Assembly: GCA_013398955.1 (NCBI GenBank)
Contig: VWPU01014193.1
Span: forward strand, 1-64,000
DNA: 64,000 nucleotides
Direction of reading: 5' to 3'
Source of the DNA: Callaeas wilsoni
Lineage: Eukaryota; Chordata; Aves; Passeriformes; Callaeidae
Of the stretch, positions 39,340 through 51,654 are shown one piece after another. Every line of letters starts with the position of its first letter. Positions within the stretch are counted from its first letter, which is position 1. Below the pieces are notes generated by a model. That model saw only the letters and a list, made by a program, of their open reading frames with translations. It searched no databases and had not been told where the DNA came from. Position numbers and translations under genes: made by a program.

Positions 39340-39420
39340 CATATGGCTCATTTGCTTAAGAGATGGACTCAATGATCCTTGCAGGTCCCTTCCAACTCAG
39401 AAAGTTCTGTGATTCAATGA

Positions 39421-42400
39421 AAAAAACCCAAAACAACATCATGGAGCTTCAAGGTGCACTAAGTGAGGGCTGCTGCTGCAAGGAGTAGGTCTGATCATGT
39501 TATGTCTTACCTTGTGCAAGTCCTAATCCCTGTGTGACTGCACAGGGAGCTAGATCTGGCAACCCATCCACATAAAAATCAACTCAGTATATCAGCTAGC
39601 CTGAGCTCTCCACACTGCTCCATCAGCACAGGTGCTGAACACAGCTGGGGCGGTACAGCCAGTTAGACACCTTTCTCAGGAGGAACCCACCCCTGGATTA
39701 ACACAAGGCAGTCATGATGCTGCAGGCTAAGAAACTCTGCTGTCACGCTCACCTCATGAAATGACAGGACAGGTGCTGAGTGGATATCCACATGGCACAT
39801 ATCTGATGTACAAGGGTTCAAATGGAAAATTAGGTTGCACTTATATGCCATTGTGAAATTCTCCCAAATGTTTCATAAATAAACATTTGCATCTTGGACA
39901 CCTTTTAACATTTCTTCAGACACCATATTGAGCAAAGTGGATACATATGTTTTCTTTGTAAAGTTTCCAAACACAGTTGCCTCAACTCTTGTTTCAGTGT
40001 CACTGGGAACCTTAGCTAGGTAAAAGACCTCAAGACAGGGCCCTTTGGGTAAAAGAATATTGCAAATTATTCATCCAAGAGATGTAGCATAATGTAATTT
40101 AAAGCAATTTAATGTTTTGCAGTGGCAGGCATTTCACATGTATCAATACTCCTATACTGATCATACAAGCCCATCACTGATGCACAAACTCATCCAAACA
40201 GGATGAGGGCCTCAGTTCCCCCCAGTACCTGTCATGCAAGCATCATTGGAACCACCAGACTTTTTGGCTGGCAGGGGTGACTTCAGCTCCGTGCAGAACT
40301 GCGTTTCAGCCAGAGTTTCTGTGGTGTGCTTTGCTAGAAATAGATGGGACCCCATACAGTTCACATGTCAAGGGCCACAGAATTGTCTCGTTCCCAACTC
40401 TCATATTTAGTTCCTCATTTTTTTACCCACGGATTCTGTGAGGAGAGACCAGAGAAGCAGTTGTATGATTCTAGGTCGTTGCTATCCATATATATATATT
40501 GTGACTTAGGTTACCAGAGCAGTATGCATCCGGTAACATTAGCTCAAGTAATGGCAAACTGGTGCATAAATCCATAGTGGAAAATAATGAGGAGGTTGCT
40601 CAGGGCTTGGCAGTTGGAATACAAATCTTGGATCAACTACAGAAGTGTAAATCTTACTTCAGTGGGCTTAAAGAGACTCACTTGGGAAAATTTACCCCCA
40701 AGATTGTCTCTTGCAAGATATGCCTTGCAAGAGCAAATTAAGCATGCAAGCAGAAACAGTACATTGGGCTTTTTTCCGACTTCTCTGGAATAATTCTATA
40801 GATATGGCACCAGATCCTCTTTCCTGGACGCAGCAGAGTGATTCTGCATCCACTCATTTAAAGCTGGCCGTTAGCTCTGGCCTTACACCCACCTAACAGC
40901 AAGATTTGCTCTGCTGTCTTTTTGCTGAAATGTGACTACCCTTCCTCCATACCCTTCCTTCTCCTGTGCCAATGCTGACCACAAGGAAAACCACAATGAT
41001 AAAGCTATTTTCTCTTATTAGTCCATTTTTGTAAACAGTACTGAATGCACGAGCATAGGTCCTCGGCATGTGTTAAGGAATGGAAATCTCCACTCTGAGT
41101 TAAAGTCCTATTGACTAAACTTACATTTCTTTAACTTGAAAGGGAAATCTTACCTAGGTAAAGCTTTTTTTAGAAAAATCTTTGCAAAAGAAAAGGGAAT
41201 TTAGGGGCAAAAATAATGCAGAATCAGCTCCTAATTGTTCCTATATTTACACTGTTCTTATCTTTTTCCTTCTTCACTAGAGCATTTTTTTTGTTTTCAT
41301 TCTCCTTTTATTTACTTCATTGAGTTATTAACACTCAGATAAAATATTAAAACATATCAAATGTATCTAGAAAGTAGACCTGACTCATTAGACTGAGTAG
41401 CTCTAACATATTTTCCAAATTATACTCATGTAGTCTAATTTTAAACCATTTTAATGTAATTTTAAAATGTTTCGTATTTTGACGGAAACAAAGGCAGCTA
41501 GCAATGACAGAAAGGAGAAAACTATTTTGAGAAATACACTGTAAATGGCAAGCAACTAAATATCTGCTATAATGAAACCAAATGGATTTAAAATAACTCA
41601 GCTAAACTGTTTATGTAGTTTTAAATAAAAATAATTAACCATCTTACAAAACCAACACCTTCTTAAATACAATGTACTTACAGATGCTCTTGAGTAGAAA
41701 AGCTTTCTACTGCTCTGGCTTGTGGAAGCAGCATACACAAAAGAAATTCTTCCCTCTAAAACCACATACTAACAAATGTGTTTTCTTCACACATTGCTCT
41801 GCAAAAATTATTAGCGGTCCTAAATAGAGATTAAAAAAAAAAAAAAGAGAAAAGCAAGAATACAGCAATCCTTTACCTCTCACTTCAGAGGCAGTATTTT
41901 GGACTTATTATCAGATGAGCTGTTCTTACTAAATGGAAAAATACAGATGTTTTCAGACATGCCTCTATTGGAAGCAATAAGAAGCAATCCTCATAAAATG
42001 GCTGGGGTTTTTGTCCTGAAAAGGGTGTATTAAGAACAAGTATGATCTCTATTTTTTCTTTCCACAGAAAAGTACAGTAACTGGAACAAAACCAAAAAGA
42101 TTGAAAAGCAAGGTATGTTCAACTGAAAATAAGAAAGTTAATCTGGAAATCTGGAAACTGCTTAAAACATGTCTCAGATGTAGGCAAAGGTCCTGGGTAG
42201 GCTACATCTCCCATCAAGTACCTACGTTTCTCCTCTCTGCATGGATGAAAATTTGGTTACGGGAAACCCTCGCTGCAGGATATCAGATATGAAATAGCCC
42301 AGATGGGGACATTGGCCTCTTGCTGCAGATGTGCTCACAAGAGCCTCTTCCTCAATTCCTGCTGTTAAAACACTCAGTCTTGATCTGGGGTTTTACAAGT

Positions 42401-45100
42401 CTTTTGGGTTTAGGAGGCACAAAAACCACTTGCTTTTCAGATGGGTATAGAAGATAGCTGTGGAAAAAGAAAAAGCTTTTGTGAAAGAAGAAAACATTTT
42501 TCTGGATATTAGTGCGTCAACGTAGCTACAGCCGGAGGAAATCTCTGTGAAAGACAACTGATACATAAAAGGCATACAAACCTTAAGCACTAAACACCTT
42601 CTGGCCCACAGCAGCAGGACTTGTGTTGTGTGTGATGTGACTGTGGAGACTGAAGTAGGACACGACAGAATCTTACAAGTGTCCACCCTCTGGGGTGCCA
42701 TCAGCAGCTGCAGTACAGTGCAGTGGCCACGCTTACTGCTGTCACCTCGGAGATCAGGCACAGCTAGCCACTGATTTGCAGAGCCACATGCTGCATCCTG
42801 CACATGGGCTACTGGATCAAGGACGCTGCAGGGACTGAGAGACAGGTCTGCTGCAGGATGGACATTCACAGCACCTTGTACACCACATGAGAACCCTCTC
42901 TGGTCTGAATTAAGAATTAACCAGTAACAGACAGTCAATGTAGAAAACTGAGAGTAGAGATATGTCAGTTAAAATTGGCAGTGAAACTGGCAGCAGCTAA
43001 GAGTGTGATCCCTAGTGATGCTATGCTAGAACACCACCTTGCTAAAAACCCACAGTCAGTAACAACAGTTATTTCGGGTAGCTGCTCATCAGGATCAACG
43101 AGGATCCCAGTCCTACAAGGAGATCTGCAATAACTTGACTGCCATTGAGGTTAGTAAAAGAAACACTCTCTTTGCAAGATCAGGGCTAGAGAGTTTACAG
43201 AGCAGTCAGCTCTTCCTGTCTCCTTTCCACAAAAAGGTGTGATGAAGAAAATTACCTAGCTGCATCCCCTTGTAAAACCTTGCTGGTGGAGGTTTCAACA
43301 ATCAGTCTGCTGGACATTTGCAGTAAAGTCATAACCTCATGCTCACCATAAGTCTTGCTTGCTATTAATATCTTAGCATCTCATCAGGAAGGTACACTCC
43401 TATGCACTCTGCTTCTAATGGAGGGGCTGAAGAGCCACACGTGTGCTCAGGGGTGTAGTGATCATACAATGCTAAGGAGGTGGTGTGGAACCACAAGGGG
43501 AGGCATCTCTCTCTAGAGACTCCCTAGGTTGGTTGATGCTGACACGTCTGTCTCTCCTTTTCTTTTCTCAAGGCTGCTAGCTCCAGCCACCATGAGGCTT
43601 AGTGCCAGCGCTCTCAGCAAGGAAGGACAGCACAGCTCTCCAGCCACTCACATCCTACACAAACATTTTGCACAGCCTCTGCCCAGACCCCAGCACAGTG
43701 CAGTTTCAGGTGCTACCTCCAATAGTGTAAATGATAAACAGTTTCTGGCACAAGCATAGACTCAATTTTAGCAGCACAAAACCAAGCTAGTACCAGGAGA
43801 TGGTTTTAGTTGTTCAAATTTGTGGTAATTCCAGCATGTAATTCCAAAATTACTGCGGTGTGCACAATAAAAACTTAGGAAAAAACAAGTCAAAGGGTTA
43901 AAGAGATACAGCATTACAATTGACAAGATATTAGTATTGTGTGGTGTGGGTTTTTTTCTTCATGATTCTGCCAAAACCAACCTATAACCACAGCATTCAA
44001 TTTTTCAAGTGTATGTGCCCGAGGCAAGGCAAATTTTTGCACCTACACATATGGGTTTTTTCCAGGCATGTATGTGGCTGTTGTGAGTGCTATTATCCTT
44101 CATTAAAAGTGATAGATCTTCAAGATAAATAGGCACAAATTACCATTCCCCAGCTGAGTCTGATCTATTACGTAAGTAGTCACTCAGTTTCTATAGTTCA
44201 GCTTCATAAATATAAAGTTGTATGTTCTTTCTCAGTGTCTCTCATCACATTATAATTTCTCTTTACCTGGAATCCCTTATAGTTTCTCAGAAACCAAAAC
44301 AGCTTCTCTTACTAAATACCAGCCAAGTAATGAAAATACATGCATTAAACCATGGAGTGTTAGTTCAACAAAATCTAACTTAGTTCCAAACCAGAAAGTT
44401 TTTCCTTAGAAAATGCTCCAGGTGTAATCACACACTCATGCAAGTTTGTTTTTCAGTAAAGACAACGTAGAATTTTCCTTCATTGAGAAAAAACATCAGT
44501 AGTCACTTGTCGTGAGAAAGCTTGTTTGAAGTGATGATAGGTCAGCTGAATATACCAAAGTGTGGGGATACATCAGGATGAACCACAATTCTGTTTTTTT
44601 AAAGAACATACCATATTGTCGGACATTAAACACCTTATCAGATTTTCACAGAAGTGGTTAGTATTTGTTCAATGAGCTCACTTTTACTTTTCTGTACAGC
44701 TAACCTCTCAATCAACTCCTTCCTTTATTTGTTGGCTGGACTGAAATCTTCAAGCAAAGCTACTTAAATGGCCCTTTAAATGTGTCCCAACGTGCTGCAG
44801 ATAGTCTAAATCCCTATGAATGAAACCAGTTTTGGCGTTTGGTTGATGTCCATGTGCAGCAGATATACAGCTAACTGCTGCACCATCCATAGGGCCCAAA
44901 GGACACTCAGTTATGGCTCTGCCTCCAAATGTTCATCTCCAAAGCCACGGCAAAGTCTGCTTCTCAGAGCCCTGGTTGAGTTTGCCATGTAGGGAATTAG
45001 GGCTGGCTTGAAAAGACATATCCATCTCAAACAAAATAATTTCAGTGTTTGAAATTTGTCTTCAACACAATACAAAATAAAACCAAAACCTCTCAAATAT
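39421..45100. other. Unique AT-rich non-coding DNA
   Basis: No gene is supported. Small simple repeats: (AT)6 at 40,488-40,499 and A14 at 41,833-41,846. About 41,300-41,660 is very AT-rich. A 181-codon minus-strand ORF at 42,393-42,938 lacks any recognised domain. ATG at 43,592 has a good Kozak context (GCCACCATGA) but opens only a 55-codon frame. Confidence 0.55.
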
Positions 45101-45245
45101 GCTGGGAGACTGAGCCCTGCATCCTCAACTCAATAGTCAGCAGGTTCAAGTCCCTGCTTTGAACCAGGAAAACACTGACTTGGATCTGGATCTCCCACAT
45201 CTCAGATGAGTGCCCTAACCACTAAGCTTGGGTGGAGCTCTTCCT
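45101..45245 (-). repeat. Ancient tRNA-derived SINE-like repeat
   Basis: On the minus strand, TTAGTGGTTAGGGCACTC (complement of 45,208-45,225) resembles a tRNA A-box region and is followed by ATCTGAGATGTGGGAGATCC. This phrase is typical of old amniote tRNA-derived repeats that are common in turtle and crocodilian genomes. On the plus strand, GGTTCAAGTCC at 45,143-45,153 is an excellent B-box match lying in the opposite orientation to that A box, so the element seems to have a dyad or composite layout. The boundaries are approximate and the family name is not certain. Confidence 0.5.
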
Positions 45246-45314
45246 CTTGCTTTACCCCACCCTGGATCTGATGACACTTTTACAGGAACAGATATATTTG
45301 TATGAAGAAGGGGG

Positions 45315-45843
45315 AAAAAGAAAAGAAAAGAAAAGAAAAGAAAAGAAAAGAAAAGAAAAGAAAAGAAAAGAAAAGAAAAGAAAAGAAAAGAAAAGAAAAG
45401 AAAAGAAAAGAAAAGAAAAGAAAAGAAAAGAAAAGAAAAAANNNNNNNNNNNNNNNNNNNNNNNNNNNNNNNNNNNNNNNNNNNNNNNNNNNNNNNNNNN
45501 NNNNNNNNNNNNNNNNNNNNNNNNNNNNNNNNNNNNNNNNNNNNNNNNNNNNNNNNNNNNNNNNNNNNNNNNNNNNNNNNNNNNNNNNNNNNNNNNNNNN
45601 NNNNNNNNNNNNNNNNNNNNNNNNNNNNNNNNNNNNNNNNNNNNNNNNNNNNNNNNNNNNNNNNNNNNNNNNNNNNNNNNNNNNNNNNNNNNNNNNNNNN
45701 NNNNNNNNNNNNNNNNNNNNNNNNNNNNNNNNNNNNNNNNNNNNNNNNNNNNNNNNNNNNNNNNNNNNNNNNNNNNNNNNNNNNNNNNNNNNNNNNNNNN
45801 NNNGAAAAGAAAAGAAAAGAAAAGAAAAGAAAAGAAAAGAAAA
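45315..45843 (+). repeat. (GAAAA)n purine repeat containing an assembly gap
   Basis: Uninterrupted AAAAG units run from 45,315 to about 45,436, end in an A-run at the gap edge (45,441), and resume from 45,804 to 45,843 in the same motif. The 362 unknown bases between (45,442-45,803) are an assembly gap, presumably more of the same repeat. The plus strand is pure purine. The long ORFs of K/R/E or F/S/L residues that cross it are artefacts of the repeat and the gap. Confidence 0.95.
45442..45803. other. Assembly gap (362 N)
   Basis: Unresolved bases inside a pentanucleotide repeat. The true length is unknown, so coordinates to the right may not reflect real distance. Confidence 0.98.
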
Positions 45844-48500
45844 TGGAGCCCAAAATTCAGGACAAACTATCACATGGAAAAATCACTTCTGGATATTTAG
45901 AATCTGCCAGAATCTGGGTTTATTCATACATTTTGAAAATGGGTAAAAGCATGATGTTTATCCTCTTTGAAAGACCTCATTAGCAAATACAAGACAGGCC
46001 TATTCTGCAGTAGGGGAGAAATATTTGTCAAGTGAAAGAGGGAAAAATATCCACTGCAAATTTCAAAGTGCTCTGCAGGACTTACTGAGTAGCAGCTAGA
46101 GCAGGAGGTCAAAGAGATTATGCCAAAGGTTTCAACAGAATATAGATCATCTCAGCACTGTTCCAGTCATGGAAAATACACTGTAGGACCAAGAAGATAC
46201 ACATGCCTTGATCATCCCTGAGTCATGGAGAGCAGGACAAAGGGTAAACTGTATGTCTTCCTTTCAGGTTAGTCCTCTGAGGGTAGTACCAACTGGGCAC
46301 TGGAGGGTGGGTTGAGAGCTTTTCAGATGAGGATGCCAAGCATTTCAGCTGGCGAATTAACCCAGAACCCTCATGCTCCAGGCAACAGCTAGATCCTATT
46401 ATTTTCAGGGCAGAGGTTGAGCCTGCTGAGTACGGTCCCACTCCTATTTTTTGTACCATGAAAGCTCAATGAGAAGATTGCTGTGAAAACAGCATCAGTT
46501 CCAACAAAGCTGCTTGCTTTTCTCTTCAGCAAGTGTGAAACGTGACTGAGTTATACCAGTAGCGGGGGGAAAGGAATTACTAAACTGTCTGACAAACTGC
46601 CACAGATTTCACTAGGAACTATCCCAGCCTTCCTTCTGTGAAGTTCCCACTGAATGGCCCTGCTTGTCTCAGAAACACAGACTACTCTGTGGCCCTATTC
46701 TGCTCATTATTTCCTTTTCCTGGTGGGTCTCTTAGCTGTTCCACAGATTTTTTTTTCTCTATTTCTGTCCACTAAATTTGAGTATGACATTTAATTTTTT
46801 AAGTGCTCCTGAACTCTGAAGCCAAAGCTGTTACAGAATTAGTTAATATCACCTCCAAATCTCTCCCGAGTGCTAGTAACTAGCTCAGAACCAATGAAGT
46901 TGATGTGGGTTTCCTCTGCATATCACTACACACTAAGGTCACAAAGGGTCTGCTAGTATACTGGAGTACAGAACGTATCACGTGAAGATCTGGCATCAGA
47001 TATTGTATTTCAAGGTCTGTGTGATCCAAGTGGGTTTGTTAATCTCAAACATCAATTCAAGTCTTCTCTCAGCTTCTAGGGTTCCTCCCAGAGGGCTGTT
47101 CAATCCTTACATTAGATTGTCCTATGAACTTTATAAAAGTCTGGGGAGTCTAGATTAATATTCAAGCTGTGGGAATAAGCAACAGGTCTCTTCTTAGGTC
47201 TTTAAGTGAAGCATCTATCCATATCCCAAAAGATGTTTAAGTGCTAACACATCTGCATTTCACAGAGGTCTTGAGAGAACTCAGCACAATACATATTTGA
47301 CACACATTTGTATATCTAATATTTAGGTAAGACCATTTCCAAATAGCTGCTTTTTCTTACTGTAGTACTAAACTTTTCTCATTCAATCACTTCACAGAAG
47401 ACAAATATGCTTAATTTCTAAAAATTTGTTGCAAATTTTAACACTGGGAATAAACATGACAGGGATTTTACAGCATGTAACCTTCAATTTTACCTACCTC
47501 TAACCAAAATATTTAAATGTGAGGGTATAATTAGATTCACTGTGCCAAAATCTTCTCTCTCAGCTACATTCCCAATACAGAGCATTGTCCTTTACCCTAC
47601 ATTTAACACAGGTGATGGAAAAGGATTCTAGTCAGTTCTATTCCCTAACCCACAGAAGATGTGCTGCCACAATAATCTCTTTATCAAACCACCAGATTAT
47701 TTTCTTGCTTAATATGACAGACACAATAAAACGCTGGGGGCTTTGAGTTTCTTTCCAAAGTTCACAAGGTATGTTGGCTTGTACATACATGCTTTAATGA
47801 GAAGAGCTAAAACACATTGAAAAAGTATGCAGCAGCATTGAAAGTGATCCAGGATGAGCAATATGATATTCAGTTTTACTAATTAGTGCAGAACATAGTT
47901 ACTAAATTACCAATATCTTTAACACATTGCATGTAACTTTGCATAATAGACTGTAAACTAACCACATTGTAGTTTCTGAGAACAGATAAGCACATTTGGT
48001 AGATAAGGCTCTCAAAGAAAATTCCCTTCATCACAACAGGATCCAACTCTTCTATTTTCCCTTCACGTAATTTTTTTAAGCAGATGAACTACTGGACATA
48101 AATTTTTAATGTGTTGAGTTCTTTTATTTTATTTCCCAAAAAAATTAGAGAATCTCATAGGAATCTGTGCAAAGCTGAGTGAATTTACTGGACAAAGCAT
48201 TAAAATCCACGTCACTTGGTCACTTAGTCGCTAATCATCTTTGTATATGCAAAACTCCACGTCACACAGATAATAGAAGATAAAAGCCTGCCAGACTCAC
48301 AGTTACTCACCTTTTGTATCACATTATTTATTTCAACTACATTTGACAAGAAAGGGTATATAACCAAAACAAAGAGAAGGCTATAAATAAGAGAAAGCAT
48401 TATATATTTTAAAAATTCAGGAATATCAAGAACTCTTTGGCTAACACCAAAACAAAGCCTCCGCCTGGGTCAGCCTCCTCTGTGGAGGCTGCATTGTCAA
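45844..48500. other. Unique non-coding DNA
   Basis: No recognised gene, RNA or repeat. AT-rich with short overlapping ORFs only. Confidence 0.55.
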
Positions 48501-48502
48501 AT

Positions 48503-48567
48503 TTCACAGAATCACAGAATGGTTACGGTTGGAAGGGATCTCTCAAGATAGTCTTGTCCAACCCCCA
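48503..48567 (-). mobile_element. Truncated CR1 LINE 3' end
   Basis: The plus strand reads TTCACAGAATCACAGAATGG, then GGTTGGAAGGGATC and TTGTCCAACCCCC. This is the reverse complement of the CR1 3' terminus, with its direct 8-bp ATTCTGTG repeats. The element is severely 5'-truncated, as most bird CR1 copies are, and contains no reverse-transcriptase sequence. Diverged sequence to about 48,680 may also belong to it. Confidence 0.85.
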
Positions 48568-51494
48568 AATTTGACCCAATAACTCTTAATCTGTAAATGG
48601 CCAAGAATCTCCCACAAGCTTCCATGCTCCATCACAGTCTTTAGCATGGTTGTGAGCCCTTTCCCTCCAAAACAATACAAACATGGATGGATTTGGATTT
48701 CACAGTTACCTGTGTCCTGTCTTACAGAATGTTGGGCTGGGAGGCTTTAGGACTCCTTTCCAGACAGCTGGTCCAGCTGCAGGAGAACTTGCCTGTCTTC
48801 CAGGAACACCATGGCAAGGGCATTGCAGAACTAATGGCCTTGAATGATATAGTCTCACTGTAAGGTACACAAGTTCCAGTACACATTACAGGCAAATCTG
48901 GGCTAACACAGGCACACACTTCAGCAAAATTTGGTTTAAACCACTCTGATATCTAAACCAAGAAACTCTTACAGGGATACCAAAGTTATGAATCCAACTA
49001 AGATCCATGTTGGCAGAGCAGCTTTGATGTACTCTGACTAGATAGAGCCTTGTGGGAAGTACCCCCTCCTCCTTGAGTTTGGCAAATATGCTCTATCTAG
49101 AAGACCTTTCACACCAGCATATACAACCTGAGGCAAAGCTGGGAGTCAACCACTTTCCCAGCTGTAATCAGATGCCAGAAAGCACTTGTCTGGAAACATT
49201 TTCAGTCTCTTTCTACCTCCTTTCTTTCTCTGTCATCCCACACCCTTTGCTCAGGACAGCACTTTGTGATTTGCCTGCAGCAAGGTATATTCTTGACCTT
49301 TCTATGACACGGAGACTCTTTAGTATGGTGCCCTTTTCCAAATCCTCTGGCCCATAATTGGATGGTGTTTAAACACAGTCAGCTGGAGCTGAGGATGTTG
49401 TCTGTAAACAATGTGAAGGGAGTGAAAGAGAGAGACAGTCAAGCCAAACAATTTGACACCCTGCCAGCCCAGCAGGCACCTGAAAGGAGTTTTCAATTTC
49501 ACATCAACTTTTTTTTCCAAGAAAAAAAGAGAACTTGCACTCTATTTAAAAGCTGTTACAATTCTATATGCTGCCTGAAAAGGAGCATACTTCACCTAAA
49601 CTCTTCACATTTTATAAAATGTGTGTTGACATAAATTAGGGGCTTCCATTTCTACCCATCAACTCTTTCTTTTGAAGGGCTTTGTATATTTTAGCCTATA
49701 GGAAGAGACTCAAACCTGCCCTTTAACCTGATGAAATATGCTTCTAAGTCAGTGTGTAAGTTTCAGCATTTAATATCATGCCACATTCTCCTTGCTTTTT
49801 ATCCTGGACCACATGCTTTTATCTCTGTAAATGATGCCTGTAAAAGGTTGATTAGTTTGCCAAATTTAAGAAATATCCAAGGGTGTTTTTTATTTATACT
49901 AGTATGTTGCAAATACACATGTTTTAAAAAGTAATCATATCTCAATTCTATTTCCACCACTGCAAGTTTTCAAGCTTGTGCCAAGCTAAGTATAACTACT
50001 GGGTTCCCGAAGATATTTCTGTAAGGCAATTATACATGTACATTCAAAATTTAGAATTTAAAAACACCTGGCAAAACTTCTCTAATTATGTCTTCCCTTT
50101 TCATCAATTCTTGCAGTCAAGTAGATTAAATACCCTAAAACACATTCTCCTATTTTAAATAAAATAATTATGTTTAAACAAAAAAGCCTCCAAATATTGT
50201 CTCTGTAACACTACTCCAATCTCCTAATGTGCTGTATCCACAGGAGATGTCTTCATAGATCAACACGCATGAGAATTTTCTGCTGGTTGTCCTTGCTAGC
50301 CAGACATTATCTGAACTTTAGAAGCCACTTCGCCAGAGTCATGAATCTGAGATGATAAATCTTGCTAATGAGGCAGGTATATAAGCATGGGCTTAGTACT
50401 GTGCTACTGTGTTTGTACTCACATCTGGTCAGTTCAGTGCACAAGCAGAGAAGCATGTGAGCTTTTTTCTCTGGTAGACATATCCATTGCATTCTGTAAA
50501 AACAGCACCTGTAACCTGCAGGCAACTATGCAATGAGATAGAAGCAATACCTGTCAAAACAGACTGAACATTTAGCATCCACAAATACTCCTATTGAAAT
50601 AAGAAGGGCTATGAGAAGGTAAGATTGGCTTATCTTCAAGAGTACAGTTAATCCAGGTAAAACACACCACATGTAACGCTATTTCACAGTCTCTACAGAG
50701 TTCACTTGCAGCATTTTCTTACATGGGTTTTATGGACTTTGAAAGAGCTCCAGGTACTCCACTCAACTTAGCAGCTCAGAAATTTTATTATCTCAGTGTG
50801 GCACATACCATAAAGAAAGTAGCTGTGATTTCCAACAGGTTCTATTAATCTTTCATATTCTACCTTTTTAAGCTTTTTTTCCCATAACCTCCCAAATACT
50901 TTTTCACAACTGATTCTCCCGTGTCAGGAAACATCTCCCACCTTTAAAATAAATACACTTCACTTAGTCTATAGATTATCGTCTTCAAATAGACCATCCC
51001 AAGTCTTCTTCTACACCGAAAATGCAATTTCTCAGGAACCACAAAGTAAGGTAAATTGCTTGGTGTTCACATGTATAACACACTAAATTAAGATGCCAGG
51101 GAATCTAGAATCTGTACGCTTCATCCTTTGAGGTTTTGGCTACAGACTAAGTCATCAAAGCAGCCCAACCACCAGAAAAATATGGTCTACAAGTATTTGA
51201 TGACCTCCAGAATGTGTCTACAAATGCCATCCTAGAATAGGTCAGATATTTTCCCTAAAAATAGAAAGATAATTGGGAAAAACACATGTGCTTTAAAAAG
51301 CACGCTCACATGAGGAAAGGTGAGTAGCAGCAATGTACTGCTGCCATTGGTTAATGCCAATATGAAGAATGCCATCCTTCTGGCCACCAGGTCACAGCAA
51401 TTAGATGAACTGTGGCTGTTGGCGTAAAAACAAATAGTGCACTGAGCTGCTGTCAGAAGACCAGGTAGGCTCAGGTATTCTTCATAAAATGTAA
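48568..51494. other. Unique non-coding DNA
   Basis: Possibly some diverged CR1 at the left end. Otherwise AT-rich DNA without a recognised gene. Confidence 0.5.
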
Positions 51495-51654
51495 CAGGCT
51501 TCCCAGTGAGGTTTGGAATCTCCATCCTTGGAGATATTCAAAAGATGTCTGGAAAACCTGGGAAACCTCTTCTAGGTGACACTCCTTGAGCAGAGTGTTT
51601 GTACAAGATGACCTTCACAGTTCCCTTCCTACTGCAACCATTCTATGATTCTGG
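51495..51654 (+). mobile_element. Truncated CR1 LINE 3' end
   Basis: CAGGCTTCCCAGTGAGGTTT, then TCTCCATCCTTGGAGATATT, CAAAAG, TCTAGGTGACACTCCTTGAG, ACAAGATGACCTTCACAG and the terminus TTCTATGATTCTGG. In order, these match the CR1 3' region (GGCTGCCCAGAGAGGTGGTG, TCTCCATCCTTGGAGATATT, CTTGAGCAGGG, GATGATCTCCAGAGG, ATTCTATGATTCTG). Only the 3' untranslated end and at most the last codons of ORF2 remain. There is no target duplication, as is normal for CR1. Confidence 0.9.

Larger units (their letters stand above)
39277..39420 (+). mobile_element. tRNA-Ile-derived SINE with CR1-like tail (TguSINE1-like)
   Basis: The head is a tRNA-Ile(AAT)-like sequence. The A box TAGTTCAGTTGG is at 39,284-39,295, the B box GGGTCAATCCC (consensus GGTTCGANTCC) at 39,329-39,339, and the anticodon loop TTAATAA with AAT at 39,311-39,313. 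The anticodon stem TGGTG/TGCCA still pairs, with wobbles. The acceptor stem is not conserved, so this is not a working tRNA gene. From about 39,350 the tail is CR1-like: GATGGACTCAATGATCCTTG, GGTCCCTTCCAACTCAGAAA, TTCTGTGATTCAATGA. Shared 3' ends let such SINEs borrow CR1 reverse transcriptase. SINEs with this tRNA-Ile plus CR1 design are known from zebra finch and other songbirds, which supports a passerine source. No target duplication is evident, as is usual for CR1-mobilised elements. Confidence 0.85.

Noticed and set aside
39277..39350. Functional tRNA-Ile gene
   Set aside because: The acceptor stem does not pair and the B box is altered; the CR1-like tail shows it is a SINE head.
43592..43759. 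Small gene with a good Kozak start (GCCACCATGA)
   Set aside because: Only 55 codons, with no domain, promoter or splice support; one good start context is expected by chance in 64 kb.
45215..45946. Long ORFs (197-222 codons) on both strands across the GAAAA repeat
   Set aside because: They consist of repeat-encoded residues and unknown bases through the 362-N gap; they are not genes.
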